From the NCBI GenBank assembly GCA_030685065.1, contig JAUXQH010000113.1:1-33573 (forward strand): a stretch of 33,573 nt of DNA. The letters run 5' to 3'. The translations under genes and the position numbers were made by a program. Position 1 is the stretch's first letter, and every line of letters starts with the position of its first letter. Below are positions 1 through 8,305 of this stretch, piece by piece. Source of the DNA: Pseudomonadota bacterium (GTDB lineage: Bacteria; Myxococcota_A; UBA796; SXON01). A model generated the notes under the pieces. That model saw only the letters and a program-made list of their open reading frames with translations. It was not told the origin of the DNA and did not search any database.

Positions 1-1272
1 GTGTTGGATCGTGACGAGCGGCCGCTCGCCCGGCGCCTCGGCGAGCTCGTGGCCTGGGCCCCCGACGACGACCTGATGCACCTGCGCCCCTACGAGCTGG
101 CCGACCGATGGGGCGAACCGAGGGACCGCGTCCTGGCCGTCTGCCTCGAGGCGGTGATGGCGGGGCTGCTTCAGATGCACTGGGATCTGATCTGTCCGTC
201 CTGCCGCACCGGATCGAGCCGGGTCGAGCACCTCTACGAGCTGAAGGACGGCGGCCACTGCACCTTCTGCGACATCCGCTTCGACCTGCCGCTGGATCAG
301 TCGGTCGAGGCCATCTTTCAGCCCGCGCCGTCGCTCCGCCTGGTCGAGGCGCGCCCCTACTGCACGGGCGGTCCGGCCGCGACGCCCCACGTGCTGGCGC
401 AGGCGCCCCTCCCCCGGGACGGCGAGGCCCGGTTTCGCGCGCCCGCCGACGGTCGTTACCGCGTCTTCGTCCGCGGAGGCGCATCCACCGACATCACCGT
501 CGCGCCGGACGGCGCGAGAGAGGTGGTGCTCCTGGCCGGCGACGACCTCTCCCCCGCCAGCGCACGCCTCGCGCCGGGCGGCGCCATCATCGTGCGCCAG
601 GTCGGCGGTACCTCGCGGCACGTGAAGCTCGAGCACGTGACCTGGGCGGACCGCGCGGCCACCGCCCACCGACTGAGCGTGCACCCGCGCTTCCGGCGGC
701 TGTTCTCGGGCGAGGTCCTCGGGCCCGGCCGGCAGCTCCGCGTCGCGCGCGTCGCCCTGCTCTTCAGCGATCTGTCGGCCTCCACCGCCCTCTACACGCG
801 TGTAGGCGACGCCTCGGCCTTCCGCCTCGTCCAGGACCACTTCGAATTCCTGCGCGAGAAGATCACGGTGCAGGGTGGGGTCGTCGTCAAGACCATCGGC
901 GACGCCGTGATGGCCGCGTTCGAGGACGAAGGCGCCGCGTTGCGCGCCGGGATCGCGATGCAGGCGGGGTGGGACGAGTTCCGTGCGCAGCGCCCGGACG
1001 GGGTGGACACGATGCTGAAGCTCGGGGTGCACTCGGGGCCCGCCTTCGTCGTGACCGCGAACGGCCTGCTCGACTACTTCGGGCAGACGGTGAACGTCGC
1101 CGCGCGGCTCCAGGGGGCGGCCCACGAGCGAGAGATCGTCGTGACCGACGAGCTCGCCGAGCGCGCCGTGGACGCCGGCTGGATGGGGCAGGCCCGCGTG
1201 ACCGAGCACTTCGACGCCGTCCTCAAAGGGCTCGATCGGCCGGTTCGGGCCGCGCGGCTCGTCGTGGGGTAG
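1..1272 (+). CDS. DUF5939-type class III adenylate/guanylate cyclase (possibly 5' partial)
   Basis: Predicted cytosolic nucleotide cyclase making cAMP or cGMP. The N-terminal ~240 residues resemble DUF5939, the domain that usually precedes this cyclase type, and include a CPSC...CTFC zinc-ribbon-like set (Cys65, 68, 87, 90). The catalytic domain covers about residues 245-420. It keeps both metal aspartates (Asp257 in FSDLSAST, Asp301 in KTIGDA), the substrate-binding Lys297, and the transition-state Asn365 and Arg369 (NVAAR), so it should be active. No membrane segment is visible. The GTG is the first base of the window, so the true start and ribosome site may lie upstream. It converges with the SGNH gene at 1285, 12 bp away. 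Whether it makes cAMP or cGMP cannot be decided from the sequence. Confidence 0.88.
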   Translation: MLDRDERPLARRLGELVAWAPDDDLMHLRPYELADRWGEPRDRVLAVCLEAVMAGLLQMHWDLICPSCRTGSSRVEHLYELKDGGHCTFCDIRFDLPLDQSVEAIFQPAPSLRLVEARPYCTGGPAATPHVLAQAPLPRDGEARFRAPADGRYRVFVRGGASTDITVAPDGAREVVLLAGDDLSPASARLAPGGAIIVRQVGGTSRHVKLEHVTWADRAATAHRLSVHPRFRRLFSGEVLGPGRQLRVARVALLFSDLSASTALYTRVGDASAFRLVQDHFEFLREKITVQGGVVVKTIGDAVMAAFEDEGAALRAGIAMQAGWDEFRAQRPDGVDTMLKLGVHSGPAFVVTANGLLDYFGQTVNVAARLQGAAHEREIVVTDELAERAVDAGWMGQARVTEHFDAVLKGLDRPVRAARLVVG

Positions 1273-1284
1273 CCCGGCCGAACC

Positions 1285-2301
1285 CTACTTCGTCCCTGCC
1301 CAATCCCTGATGCTGTCCGCCACGATGCGGCCGACCCGACGGTTCCCCTCCTCCGTGAGGTGGTTCCGATCCTGGAACAGCGCCGGCGCGGGCAGATCCT
1401 GCGCCCGGAGGAGCTTGCAGGTCGGCACGACGCGGCTCCCCTCCGGGAGCTCGCCATCGTTCGTCATGCAGCCGAATTGACCCTCCTCGTCCATGGTCGG
1501 GTACTCCATGAAGAACACCTCGACGCCATGCTCGCGGCCCCATTCCTGGATGAGCCCGTGGTTCCCGAGGGCCTCCTTCGGAACGGCGTCTCCGGGGTGG
1601 GTCTGGTCGAGCCAGCGCGGCCGGTTCGGGTCCATCACCTCCATCCCGAGGCGAACCACGTAGTACAGCCGGCTGTGCCAGAGGATGCCTCGAAGGTTCG
1701 TCGCGAGGTCCTCGCTCGCGTTCGAGCCGAGGGCCCTCCCCTCGAGGGGCTCCCGATCGTCGCGCGGACTGTCGTAGGGCATGCAATCGATGACGATGGC
1801 ATCGGGCTGGAAGGCCTCGATACGGAGCCGGAGCAGGCGATAGACGTTGAGCGTACGGTATCCGCTGATGCCCGCGTTGAGCACCTCCCACCCCCCGCCC
1901 AGGGCCTCCTCCGCGAAGGCGGAGTAGGTCTTCTCCGGCGGCATGCCGGCACCGAACGTCTGGCTGTCGCCGAACGTGACCACGCGGGTGACACCCGCCG
2001 GCTTCTTCATCGTCATCGGCTTCTTGCGTACGAAGCCGAACGTGTTCACCGGCGAGCCGCCGACCCCCATCGTGGACGCGGGCCAGTACCAGTAGAGGTC
2101 TGGATCGAAGCGGAACGTGGCGCCCGCGAGGTGGGCCGCGATCATCTCGTTCGGCATCGAGATCCGGCGCGCGGCCGGCAAGGAGAGGCGCAAGATCGCT
2201 TCCGCGCTCCCCAGGACCACCACGAGCGAGAGGAGCGCGAACGCGAGCCGACGGGCCCGCGAGGGGCGGTGCCGGTGGGGCACGCTCGAGTCCTTGGTCA
2301 T
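1285..2301 (-). CDS. SGNH/GDSL-family hydrolase, membrane-anchored
   Basis: Predicted 338-residue esterase or acyl-hydrolase. An N-terminal basic stretch and hydrophobic helix (about residues 18-38) should anchor it with the catalytic domain in the periplasm. The GDS motif places the nucleophile at Ser113 (TFGDSQTFG). The C-terminal DRNH (Asp311, His314) completes the usual Ser-Asp-His set. The frame is open upstream to 2433, but the ATG at 2301 is preferred: it overlaps the stop of the rhomboid gene (ATGA), implying translational coupling, and it is followed by the signal-anchor. The substrate is unknown; many such anchored SGNH proteins act on O-acetylated polysaccharides, which is only inference here. 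A second SGNH gene with similar architecture lies at 23517-24536. Confidence 0.88.
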   Translation of the reverse strand: MTKDSSVPHRHRPSRARRLAFALLSLVVVLGSAEAILRLSLPAARRISMPNEMIAAHLAGATFRFDPDLYWYWPASTMGVGGSPVNTFGFVRKKPMTMKKPAGVTRVVTFGDSQTFGAGMPPEKTYSAFAEEALGGGWEVLNAGISGYRTLNVYRLLRLRIEAFQPDAIVIDCMPYDSPRDDREPLEGRALGSNASEDLATNLRGILWHSRLYYVVRLGMEVMDPNRPRWLDQTHPGDAVPKEALGNHGLIQEWGREHGVEVFFMEYPTMDEEGQFGCMTNDGELPEGSRVVPTCKLLRAQDLPAPALFQDRNHLTEEGNRRVGRIVADSIRDWAGTK

Positions 2302-4070
2302 GGCGCGAGGATGCCACCACACGGCGACGACGTCGAGGTCCCGCACGCCCGCGTCGCGGCCAGGTACCGACGCCCCTCCGCGTGCAGCTCGGTCTTGTCG
2401 GCCGACGCGCGCTCGAGCCAGCCCTCGATCCACGCGATCCGCGCGTCCCGAGGCCCCGCCGCGTCGAGCTGCCCCTCTTCACGCGACTCCGCGAGGTCGC
2501 CCCACATCGCCGCGCGCGCCTGCGCGCCCTCCCACTCCCACCCGTCGGAGCGCATCGTGAGCGAGGCCCACACGCCATCGGCCTCCACGTAGGAACCCGC
2601 ACGACTGAGCTCGCGGCCCAGCGTCCACATCCGCTCGGGATCGCGCGAAAAAAGCGAGGCGTCGCGGCGGGCCGCGGCGAGCGCCGGGGGCTCGTGCACC
2701 ACCAGCGAATCGAGCACGTGTCGATAGAGCGCCTCGCGGCCCACGTCCGGATCGCCGTCTACCTCCAGCCGATAGCCCACGCGCAGCAGCCAGACGCCGC
2801 GACGCAAATCGTGCTCGACGACGCGCCCGACGACCGCCCCCGAGGACGGGTCGCGCACGAGAAACGCCCGGCTCGTGAAGCCCGGGCGGAGCGGCGGTGG
2901 CGCGGGAGCCGGCTCGACCTCTCCCGGAAGAGCGGCGCGCCAGATGCCGAGGAACGTGAGGTCATCCGGATCCCGCGCCGCGCCGAGGCGCGCGAGGCCG
3001 CAGAACAGGGGCTCGTCGTGGTTGTGCGACACGAGCCAGGCCGGCATCCCGCCCACGTCCGTGGGGGTCTCCACCATGCGCCACGGGAGCTCGAGGCTGA
3101 CACCGGCCCCGGCCACCTCGATCTGCTCCCCCGGGATGGACAGCGCGGGCGTGATGCGGGCGAGCGTGGGCCCCACGAGCATCGGCAGAACGCCCAGCAC
3201 CGCCGCGAGCTGGAGGTTGCGGACGCGGCGCGCGCGGGCGGTCGCCCGGGGGGCGAACGACTCCGCGGGGAGAAAGCAGGCCACGAGGACGCCTCCGAGC
3301 AGGCCGCCGACGTGCCCGAGGTGGGAGACGCCCGCGCCGTCGAGGCCGGCGGCGAACAGGGGGACGAAGATCACGAGGTTGCCCCACCCGTAGAAGCCCC
3401 TCGAACCGGGGGGCACGGCGTCCCCCGCGCGAAAGCCCACCGCGATTTGCGCGCCCCAGAACCCGTACGCGAGGATGGACGCGCCCACGACCGGGAGCGC
3501 GCCGAACGCGGTGACGAGCGCTGTCCCGCCGAGCACGGCCGCGGCGCCCACCGTCGCGAGCCCGCCGACGCCCAAGGCGCGCTCCACGCGGAAGCCGCAG
3601 TAGGCGAGGACCGGGATGTTCGCGACGAGATGGAGCAGCCGGGCGTGGAGGAGCTGGGAGGTCCAGGGGGTCCACCAGGCGCCGTCGAGCAGGAGCGGCT
3701 CGTAGCCGGTGGCGCCGGCGAAGGCGGCCCGCTCGACTCGCGCGGCGGCTTCGGAGATCGGGACGCCGAGAAACATCGAGCCGAACAGGGGGACGCCGAG
3801 CTGGAGGGCGCCCGCGGCGGCGACGGCGCAGACCAGCGCCGCGGTGCCCCACGGGAACCGCCGAGCGCGCACGAACGCGGCGAAGCGGGCCGCGGGCGCG
3901 TCGAACGCCTCGACGAGCTCCGGGATGTCGCCGAGCTTGCGAAACCGCTCGCCGGTCCACGGTGGATGCCGGATGAGATCCTCGGCGTGGAGGCGCGCGT
4001 GGCGCACCTCCTCCTCCACGTCCAGATCGGCCAGGACGGTGTGCCCGCCCTGCTTCAGCTCTACGCGCAT
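2298..4070 (-). CDS. Rhomboid-family intramembrane serine protease with long C-terminal extension
   Basis: A 590-residue protein with a cytosolic N-terminus (1-70), a rhomboid core of about six helices (75-270) and a soluble C-terminal region of some 310 residues that I do not recognise. Rhomboid hallmarks are HARLLHLVAN (His142, His147, Asn151), the nucleophile Ser198 in VGASILAYG, and His253 in HLGHVGG. The usual GxSG reads GASI here, so the glycine after the serine is missing; the Ser-His dyad is nevertheless in place. The ATG at 4070 follows AGGGAG directly. It lies 49 bp downstream of the MYXO-CTERM surface-protein gene on the same strand and overlaps the SGNH gene. A role in processing the neighbouring surface protein is possible but not shown. 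Confidence 0.88.
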   Translation of the reverse strand: MRVELKQGGHTVLADLDVEEEVRHARLHAEDLIRHPPWTGERFRKLGDIPELVEAFDAPAARFAAFVRARRFPWGTAALVCAVAAAGALQLGVPLFGSMFLGVPISEAAARVERAAFAGATGYEPLLLDGAWWTPWTSQLLHARLLHLVANIPVLAYCGFRVERALGVGGLATVGAAAVLGGTALVTAFGALPVVGASILAYGFWGAQIAVGFRAGDAVPPGSRGFYGWGNLVIFVPLFAAGLDGAGVSHLGHVGGLLGGVLVACFLPAESFAPRATARARRVRNLQLAAVLGVLPMLVGPTLARITPALSIPGEQIEVAGAGVSLELPWRMVETPTDVGGMPAWLVSHNHDEPLFCGLARLGAARDPDDLTFLGIWRAALPGEVEPAPAPPPLRPGFTSRAFLVRDPSSGAVVGRVVEHDLRRGVWLLRVGYRLEVDGDPDVGREALYRHVLDSLVVHEPPALAAARRDASLFSRDPERMWTLGRELSRAGSYVEADGVWASLTMRSDGWEWEGAQARAAMWGDLAESREEGQLDAAGPRDARIAWIEGWLERASADKTELHAEGRRYLAATRACGTSTSSPCGGILAP

Positions 4071-4081
4071 CTCCCTGGACT

Positions 4082-4103
4082 GTAGCCCCCCGAGGGGGGC
4101 TAC
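4082..4103 (-). terminator. GC-rich hairpin between surface-protein and rhomboid genes
   Basis: A perfect 10-bp inverted repeat, GTAGCCCCCC / GGGGGGCTAC, separated by only GA, lies 17-38 bases after the stop of the 4120-8181 gene. No T-run follows on the minus strand, so it could be a weak or Rho-assisted terminator or an mRNA-stabilising hairpin. Its right half also forms a GCTACAGT element just before the rhomboid start. Confidence 0.45.
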
Positions 4104-4119
4104 GTCAGGTTCTCGGAGA

Positions 4120-7100
4120 TCAGCTGCGGCGGCGGCGCAAGAGCGCGACCATCGCGGGGAGGAGCCCCGCCAACGCGAACCCGGTCGACGCAGCTCCGGT
4201 CACCCCGGGAGACGCGGCGCACCCGCACCCGCCGCCGCCCTCGAACGTGAACGTCGGCACCGCGGTGTCGTCGGGGAGCGCACCGGTGTCGTCGGGGACA
4301 TCGGTGTCGCCCGTGTCGTCGGGGATGTCCGTGTCACCGGTGTCACCCGTGTCCCCCTCCTCGGGGTCCACGTAGTCGGCGATGCCGTCGCCATCTTCGT
4401 CCACCGTGCCCTCGTCGAGGTCGGGGATCCCGTCGCCGTCGGAGTCGGTGTCCTGGTAGTTCGGGATGCCGTCGCCGTCGGCGTCGACGTCCGCGTCGCC
4501 GTCGAGATCGGCGTCCTCGGCGTTCTCCACCACCGTCGGGATCCCATCGCCGTCGTCATCCGCGTCTTCGCTGTCGCCGAAGCCGTCCCCGTCGAGGTCT
4601 TCCATCCCCTCGTCCGCGTCCGGCACGCCGTCCGCGTCGCTGTCGGTGTCGAGGTGATCGGGGGTTCCGTCCCCGTCCACGTCGTCCGGCACGTCCGTTG
4701 GATCGGCGGGGTCGTAGTCGCCGATCTCGTCGACCGTCGGGATGCCGTCGCCGTCGTCGTCCGCGTCGTTCCAATCGGGGAGCGTGTCTCCGTCGGAGTC
4801 CGAGGGGCTCGTCACGTCGTCCCCCACCTCGTCGCCGTCGAGGAGGCCGTCGTCGTCGCTGTCCGCGTCGTTCGGATCGCTCCCGACGATCTCCTCCTCG
4901 GCGTCCGTGAGCCCGTCGCCGTCGGCGTCGTTGTCCTCGACCGTCCCGTTGCAGTCGTTGTCGAGGCCGTCCGGGAGCTCGGGCGCGCCGGGGTAGATCG
5001 TCACGTCCGCGTCGTCACAGTCGTCCCCGCCGAAGGCGTCGCTGTCGTGGCCGTCCACATCGGCGTCGTAGTCGGAGAGCCCGTCACAGTTGGCGTCGGC
5101 GCCGTCGTAGTAGATCTCGGTGCCGTCAGGGTTGACCGCCACGTCCGTATCGTTGCAGTCGGCGCCGCCGTATTCGGAGGCGTCGTAGCCGTCCGCGTCC
5201 TGGTCGTAGTCCGAGCCGTCGTCACAGTTCTGGTCGATGCCGTCGTACCAGGTCTCGACGGCGCCCGGCCGCACGTCCGAATTCGCGTCGTCACAGTCGT
5301 CGCCACCCGAGGCGATGTCGTCGTATCCGTCGCCGTCGGCGGCGTTGTTGTCGTCGCCGGAGCAGTCCTGGTCGATGCCGTCGGCGGGCGCGTCGGAGGC
5401 GCCGGGGTAGGTCGAGGCGTCCCCGTCGTTGCAGTCCGTACCGCCGTAGCTGACGGAGTCGAACCCGTCGCCGTCCGCGTCGTAGTCGGAGAGGCCGTCG
5501 CAATTTCCGTCCACGCCGTCGTACCAGGCCTCGGAGCTCGCCGTGTTCACGAGCTCGTCGGTGTCGTCGCAGTCGGTGCCACCGGATTCGAGGGTGTCCT
5601 CGCCATCGGCGTCCGCGTCGTAGTCCGAGAGGCCGTCGCAATTCGCGTCGACCCCGTCGTACCAGACCTCGATGGTGCCCGGGTTCGCGGACGCGTCGAG
5701 GTCATCACAGTCGGTGCCGCCGTACTCGCCGCTGTCGAAGCCGTCGGCGTCCTGGTCGAAGTCCGAGCCTCCGTCACAGTCCGCGTCGATGCCGTCGTAC
5801 CAGGCCTCGGACTCGCCGGGGTTGACGCCCGAGTTGGAGTCGTCACAGTCATCCCCACCCCAGGCGGCGTCCGTGTAGCCGTCGCCGTCGGCGTCGTGGC
5901 TCGCGTCGCCCGTGCAGTCCTGGTCGATGGTGTCGGACGGATCGTCGAAGGCGTCCGGGTTGACCGAAGCATCCCCGTCGTTGCAGTCGGTCCCGCCGTA
6001 GCTGCCGGAGTCGAACCCGTCCCCGTCGGCGTCGTAGTCGGACCCGCCGTCACAGTCCTGATCGATGCCGTCGTACCAGTTCTCGACCGCGCCATCGTAG
6101 GTGCTCGCGACGAGGTCGTCACAATCCAGCCCGCCGCCCCCGATGGAGTCCTGCCCATCGGCGTCCTGGTCGTAGTCCGAGCCGCCCGAGCAATCCCGGT
6201 CCACGCCGTCGTACCAGATCTCGCTCGCGTCGGGGTTGATGGTCGCGTCGGAGTCGTCACAATCGGAGAGCGAGTCGAAGCCGTCTTCGTCCGCGTCGAT
6301 CACGTCGTCCACGCCATCACAGTCCTGGTCGATGCCGTCGTACGGTGTGTCCACTTCCCCGGGGTTCCGATCCGGGTCGGTGTCGTCACAGTCGACGGTG
6401 GAATTGTAACCATCCCCGTCCGCGTCGATCTCCGCGTCCGTCCCGTCGCAGTCCTGATCGATGCCGTCATACGGCACATCGCTGGCGCCGGGATGCACCG
6501 AGGCATCGCCGTCGTCACAGTCGTCGAGGGAGTTGTAGCCGTCCCCGTCGGCGTCCACCTCGGCGTCCGAACCGTCACAATCCTGGTCGATGCCGTCGTA
6601 GGGGGTATCGGTCGCGCCGGGGTTCACCAGCGCGTTCGAATCGTCGCAATCGACGGTGGAGATATAGCCGTCCCCATCGGCGTCGATCGTGGCGTCCGAG
6701 CCGTCACAGTCCTGATCGACACCATCGTAGGGGATGTCGAGTCCGCCCGTGTTGATGAGGATGTTCGTGTCGTCGCAGTCGGTGCCGCCCACCACGATGG
6801 CGTCGAAGCCGTCTCCGTCCTGGTCGCCGTCGTTGCCGTCACAATCCTGGTCCGTGCCGTCGTACCAGATCTCGGCCGCGCCGGGGTTCACGCTCGCGTC
6901 GGAGTCATCACAGTCGATCGTGCTGATGTAGCCGTCACCGTCGGCGTCGAGCACGCCGTCCGATCCGTTGCAATTCTGGTCGACGCCGTCGTAGGGGATG
7001 TCGATCGCGCCCGGGTTGATCGCCGCGCTGGCGTCGTTGCAGTCTTCCCCGCCGAAGTCGTCCGAGTCATAGCCGTCGCCGTCGCCGTCGTAGTCCGACC

Positions 7101-8181
7101 CACCGTCACAGTCCTGGTCGACGCCGTCGTAGTACGTCTCCGATGCGTCCGGGTTCACCGCCGCGTCGGTGTCGTCACAGTCCTCGCCCTCATCCCAGCC
7201 GTCGCCGTCCACATCGGTGAGATCGTCGCCGCTGCAGTCCTGATCGATGCCGTCGTACGCGATCTCGGCCGCGCCCGGATGAACGGCCTCGTTCGTGTCA
7301 TCACAGTCCGTGCCGCCCTCGGAGACCGCGTCGTAGCCGTCCCCGTCCTGATCGGCGTCATTGCCATCACAATCCTGGTCGATGCCGTCGTACCAGATCT
7401 CGGCGGCGTTGGGGTTGACCCCCGAGGCCCCGTCGTTGCAGTCATCGTTGTTGTCGGCGTACCCGGTCGGGATATCGCTCGAGGTCACCGCGGTGGCGGT
7501 CGAGCTGCCGAACCCGTCGTTGTCGGCGTCCGTGTAGATCGAGCGCAGCTCGCCGTATTCGCAGACGTAGTAGAACGCGGTCGCGCACGGCTCGTCGTTC
7601 CACGACCCGTCCGTGAAACGGTTGTGCTGGACACAGTCCTCGTTCCTGCCCGAATCGTTGGGCTCGCCCGTGTGCCAATTCGTGTAGAGCCTCGCGCTCC
7701 CGTCCGCCCACAGCCACGTGCCCTCGGTCGCCTGGTCGTTGTAGCCAAACCACCACTTGTCCGTGGAGCGGCTGTCGACCTCGCTGTTGATCCAGGCGTC
7801 CTCCGCCGCGGAGCTGATCGTGGCCAGGGAGTAGCCGTCGGCCGCGCAATGGGTGAGCGCGCTGGCCCAGCTCCGCGCGATCGTGCAGAACTGGTAGGCC
7901 TTGCCGTCGTAGTTCTCGACGGCGCACTCGCAGTCGCCGGACTCGTCCAGATCGCCGTCGCAATCGTCGTCGAACCCGTTGCAGGTCTCCGCGTCGGCAG
8001 GGCTCACGGCCGCGTCCGTGTCGTCGCAGTCGCTGTCGTTCGAGACGTACCCGGTCGGCGCGCTGTCCGCGGTGACCGACTCGTCCGGGTCGCCGTAGCC
8101 GTCCCCATCCGCGTCGTCGTAGAAGGTCGCGGCGGCCGCGAGCGAGGGGGCGAACAGGGCGAGCAGCGGCAACAAGCGCAT
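4120..8181 (-). CDS. C-type lectin / MopE-repeat surface protein with MYXO-CTERM-type sorting tail
   Basis: A 1353-residue exported protein. Residues 1-18 are a signal peptide (MRLLPLLALFAPSLAAAA). One MopE-like unit (20-80) precedes a C-type lectin-like domain (about 84-208) with the calcium/sugar motifs EPN (173-175) and WND (194-196). Some 19 further units of the type CDD...NP...YDGIDQDCDG follow, then thrombospondin-3-like DxDGDG spacers, a Thr/Asp-rich linker, and a tail with GGCGCAA, a hydrophobic helix and RRRRS. That tail is typical of MYXO-CTERM proteins, which are thought to be cleaved near the Cys and lipidated for surface display. The frame is open to 8556, but the signal peptide fixes the start at 8181. 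Extremely Asp-rich; probably calcium-loaded. Ligand unknown. Confidence 0.9.
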   Translation of the reverse strand: MRLLPLLALFAPSLAAAATFYDDADGDGYGDPDESVTADSAPTGYVSNDSDCDDTDAAVSPADAETCNGFDDDCDGDLDESGDCECAVENYDGKAYQFCTIARSWASALTHCAADGYSLATISSAAEDAWINSEVDSRSTDKWWFGYNDQATEGTWLWADGSARLYTNWHTGEPNDSGRNEDCVQHNRFTDGSWNDEPCATAFYYVCEYGELRSIYTDADNDGFGSSTATAVTSSDIPTGYADNNDDCNDGASGVNPNAAEIWYDGIDQDCDGNDADQDGDGYDAVSEGGTDCDDTNEAVHPGAAEIAYDGIDQDCSGDDLTDVDGDGWDEGEDCDDTDAAVNPDASETYYDGVDQDCDGGSDYDGDGDGYDSDDFGGEDCNDASAAINPGAIDIPYDGVDQNCNGSDGVLDADGDGYISTIDCDDSDASVNPGAAEIWYDGTDQDCDGNDGDQDGDGFDAIVVGGTDCDDTNILINTGGLDIPYDGVDQDCDGSDATIDADGDGYISTVDCDDSNALVNPGATDTPYDGIDQDCDGSDAEVDADGDGYNSLDDCDDGDASVHPGASDVPYDGIDQDCDGTDAEIDADGDGYNSTVDCDDTDPDRNPGEVDTPYDGIDQDCDGVDDVIDADEDGFDSLSDCDDSDATINPDASEIWYDGVDRDCSGGSDYDQDADGQDSIGGGGLDCDDLVASTYDGAVENWYDGIDQDCDGGSDYDADGDGFDSGSYGGTDCNDGDASVNPDAFDDPSDTIDQDCTGDASHDADGDGYTDAAWGGDDCDDSNSGVNPGESEAWYDGIDADCDGGSDFDQDADGFDSGEYGGTDCDDLDASANPGTIEVWYDGVDANCDGLSDYDADADGEDTLESGGTDCDDTDELVNTASSEAWYDGVDGNCDGLSDYDADGDGFDSVSYGGTDCNDGDASTYPGASDAPADGIDQDCSGDDNNAADGDGYDDIASGGDDCDDANSDVRPGAVETWYDGIDQNCDDGSDYDQDADGYDASEYGGADCNDTDVAVNPDGTEIYYDGADANCDGLSDYDADVDGHDSDAFGGDDCDDADVTIYPGAPELPDGLDNDCNGTVEDNDADGDGLTDAEEEIVGSDPNDADSDDDGLLDGDEVGDDVTSPSDSDGDTLPDWNDADDDGDGIPTVDEIGDYDPADPTDVPDDVDGDGTPDHLDTDSDADGVPDADEGMEDLDGDGFGDSEDADDDGDGIPTVVENAEDADLDGDADVDADGDGIPNYQDTDSDGDGIPDLDEGTVDEDGDGIADYVDPEEGDTGDTGDTDIPDDTGDTDVPDDTGALPDDTAVPTFTFEGGGGCGCAASPGVTGAASTGFALAGLLPAMVALLRRRRS
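4930..7545 (-). repeat. Array of about 19 MopE-like metal-binding repeats (coding)
   Basis: Tandem degenerate units of roughly 40-50 codons within the surface-protein gene, each carrying DADGDGY, DCDD, an NP(G/D)A turn and (W/P/Y)YDG(I/V)DQDCDG. Units fall into two alternating flavours, with the site ending DCDGSD or DCDGGS, which points to expansion by unequal recombination. The opposite strand has almost no stop codons as a side effect of the Asp codons. Confidence 0.8.
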
Positions 8182-8305
8182 CGAGGCACCGGGGGTAGCG
8201 ATCACCTTACACGAACGTGACCGAGATTGACGAGCGGGTTTCTTGCACGCCGCTGTCCCTCGCTTCGCTCTTCCGCCCGCGGGCCGCGCTACCATGCAGG
8301 TGCCG

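Noticed and set aside
4930..7545. Regular repeats considered as a CRISPR array or satellite DNA
   Set aside because: The repeats are degenerate at DNA level, differ in length, stay in one reading frame and encode MopE-like metal sites, so they are coding repeats.
3709..8220. A 1503-codon open frame on the plus strand, rich in Val, Ile and Arg
   Set aside because: It is antisense to the MopE repeats: Asp codons GAC/GAT read as GTC/ATC on the other strand and give no stops. No protein family or ribosome site supports it.
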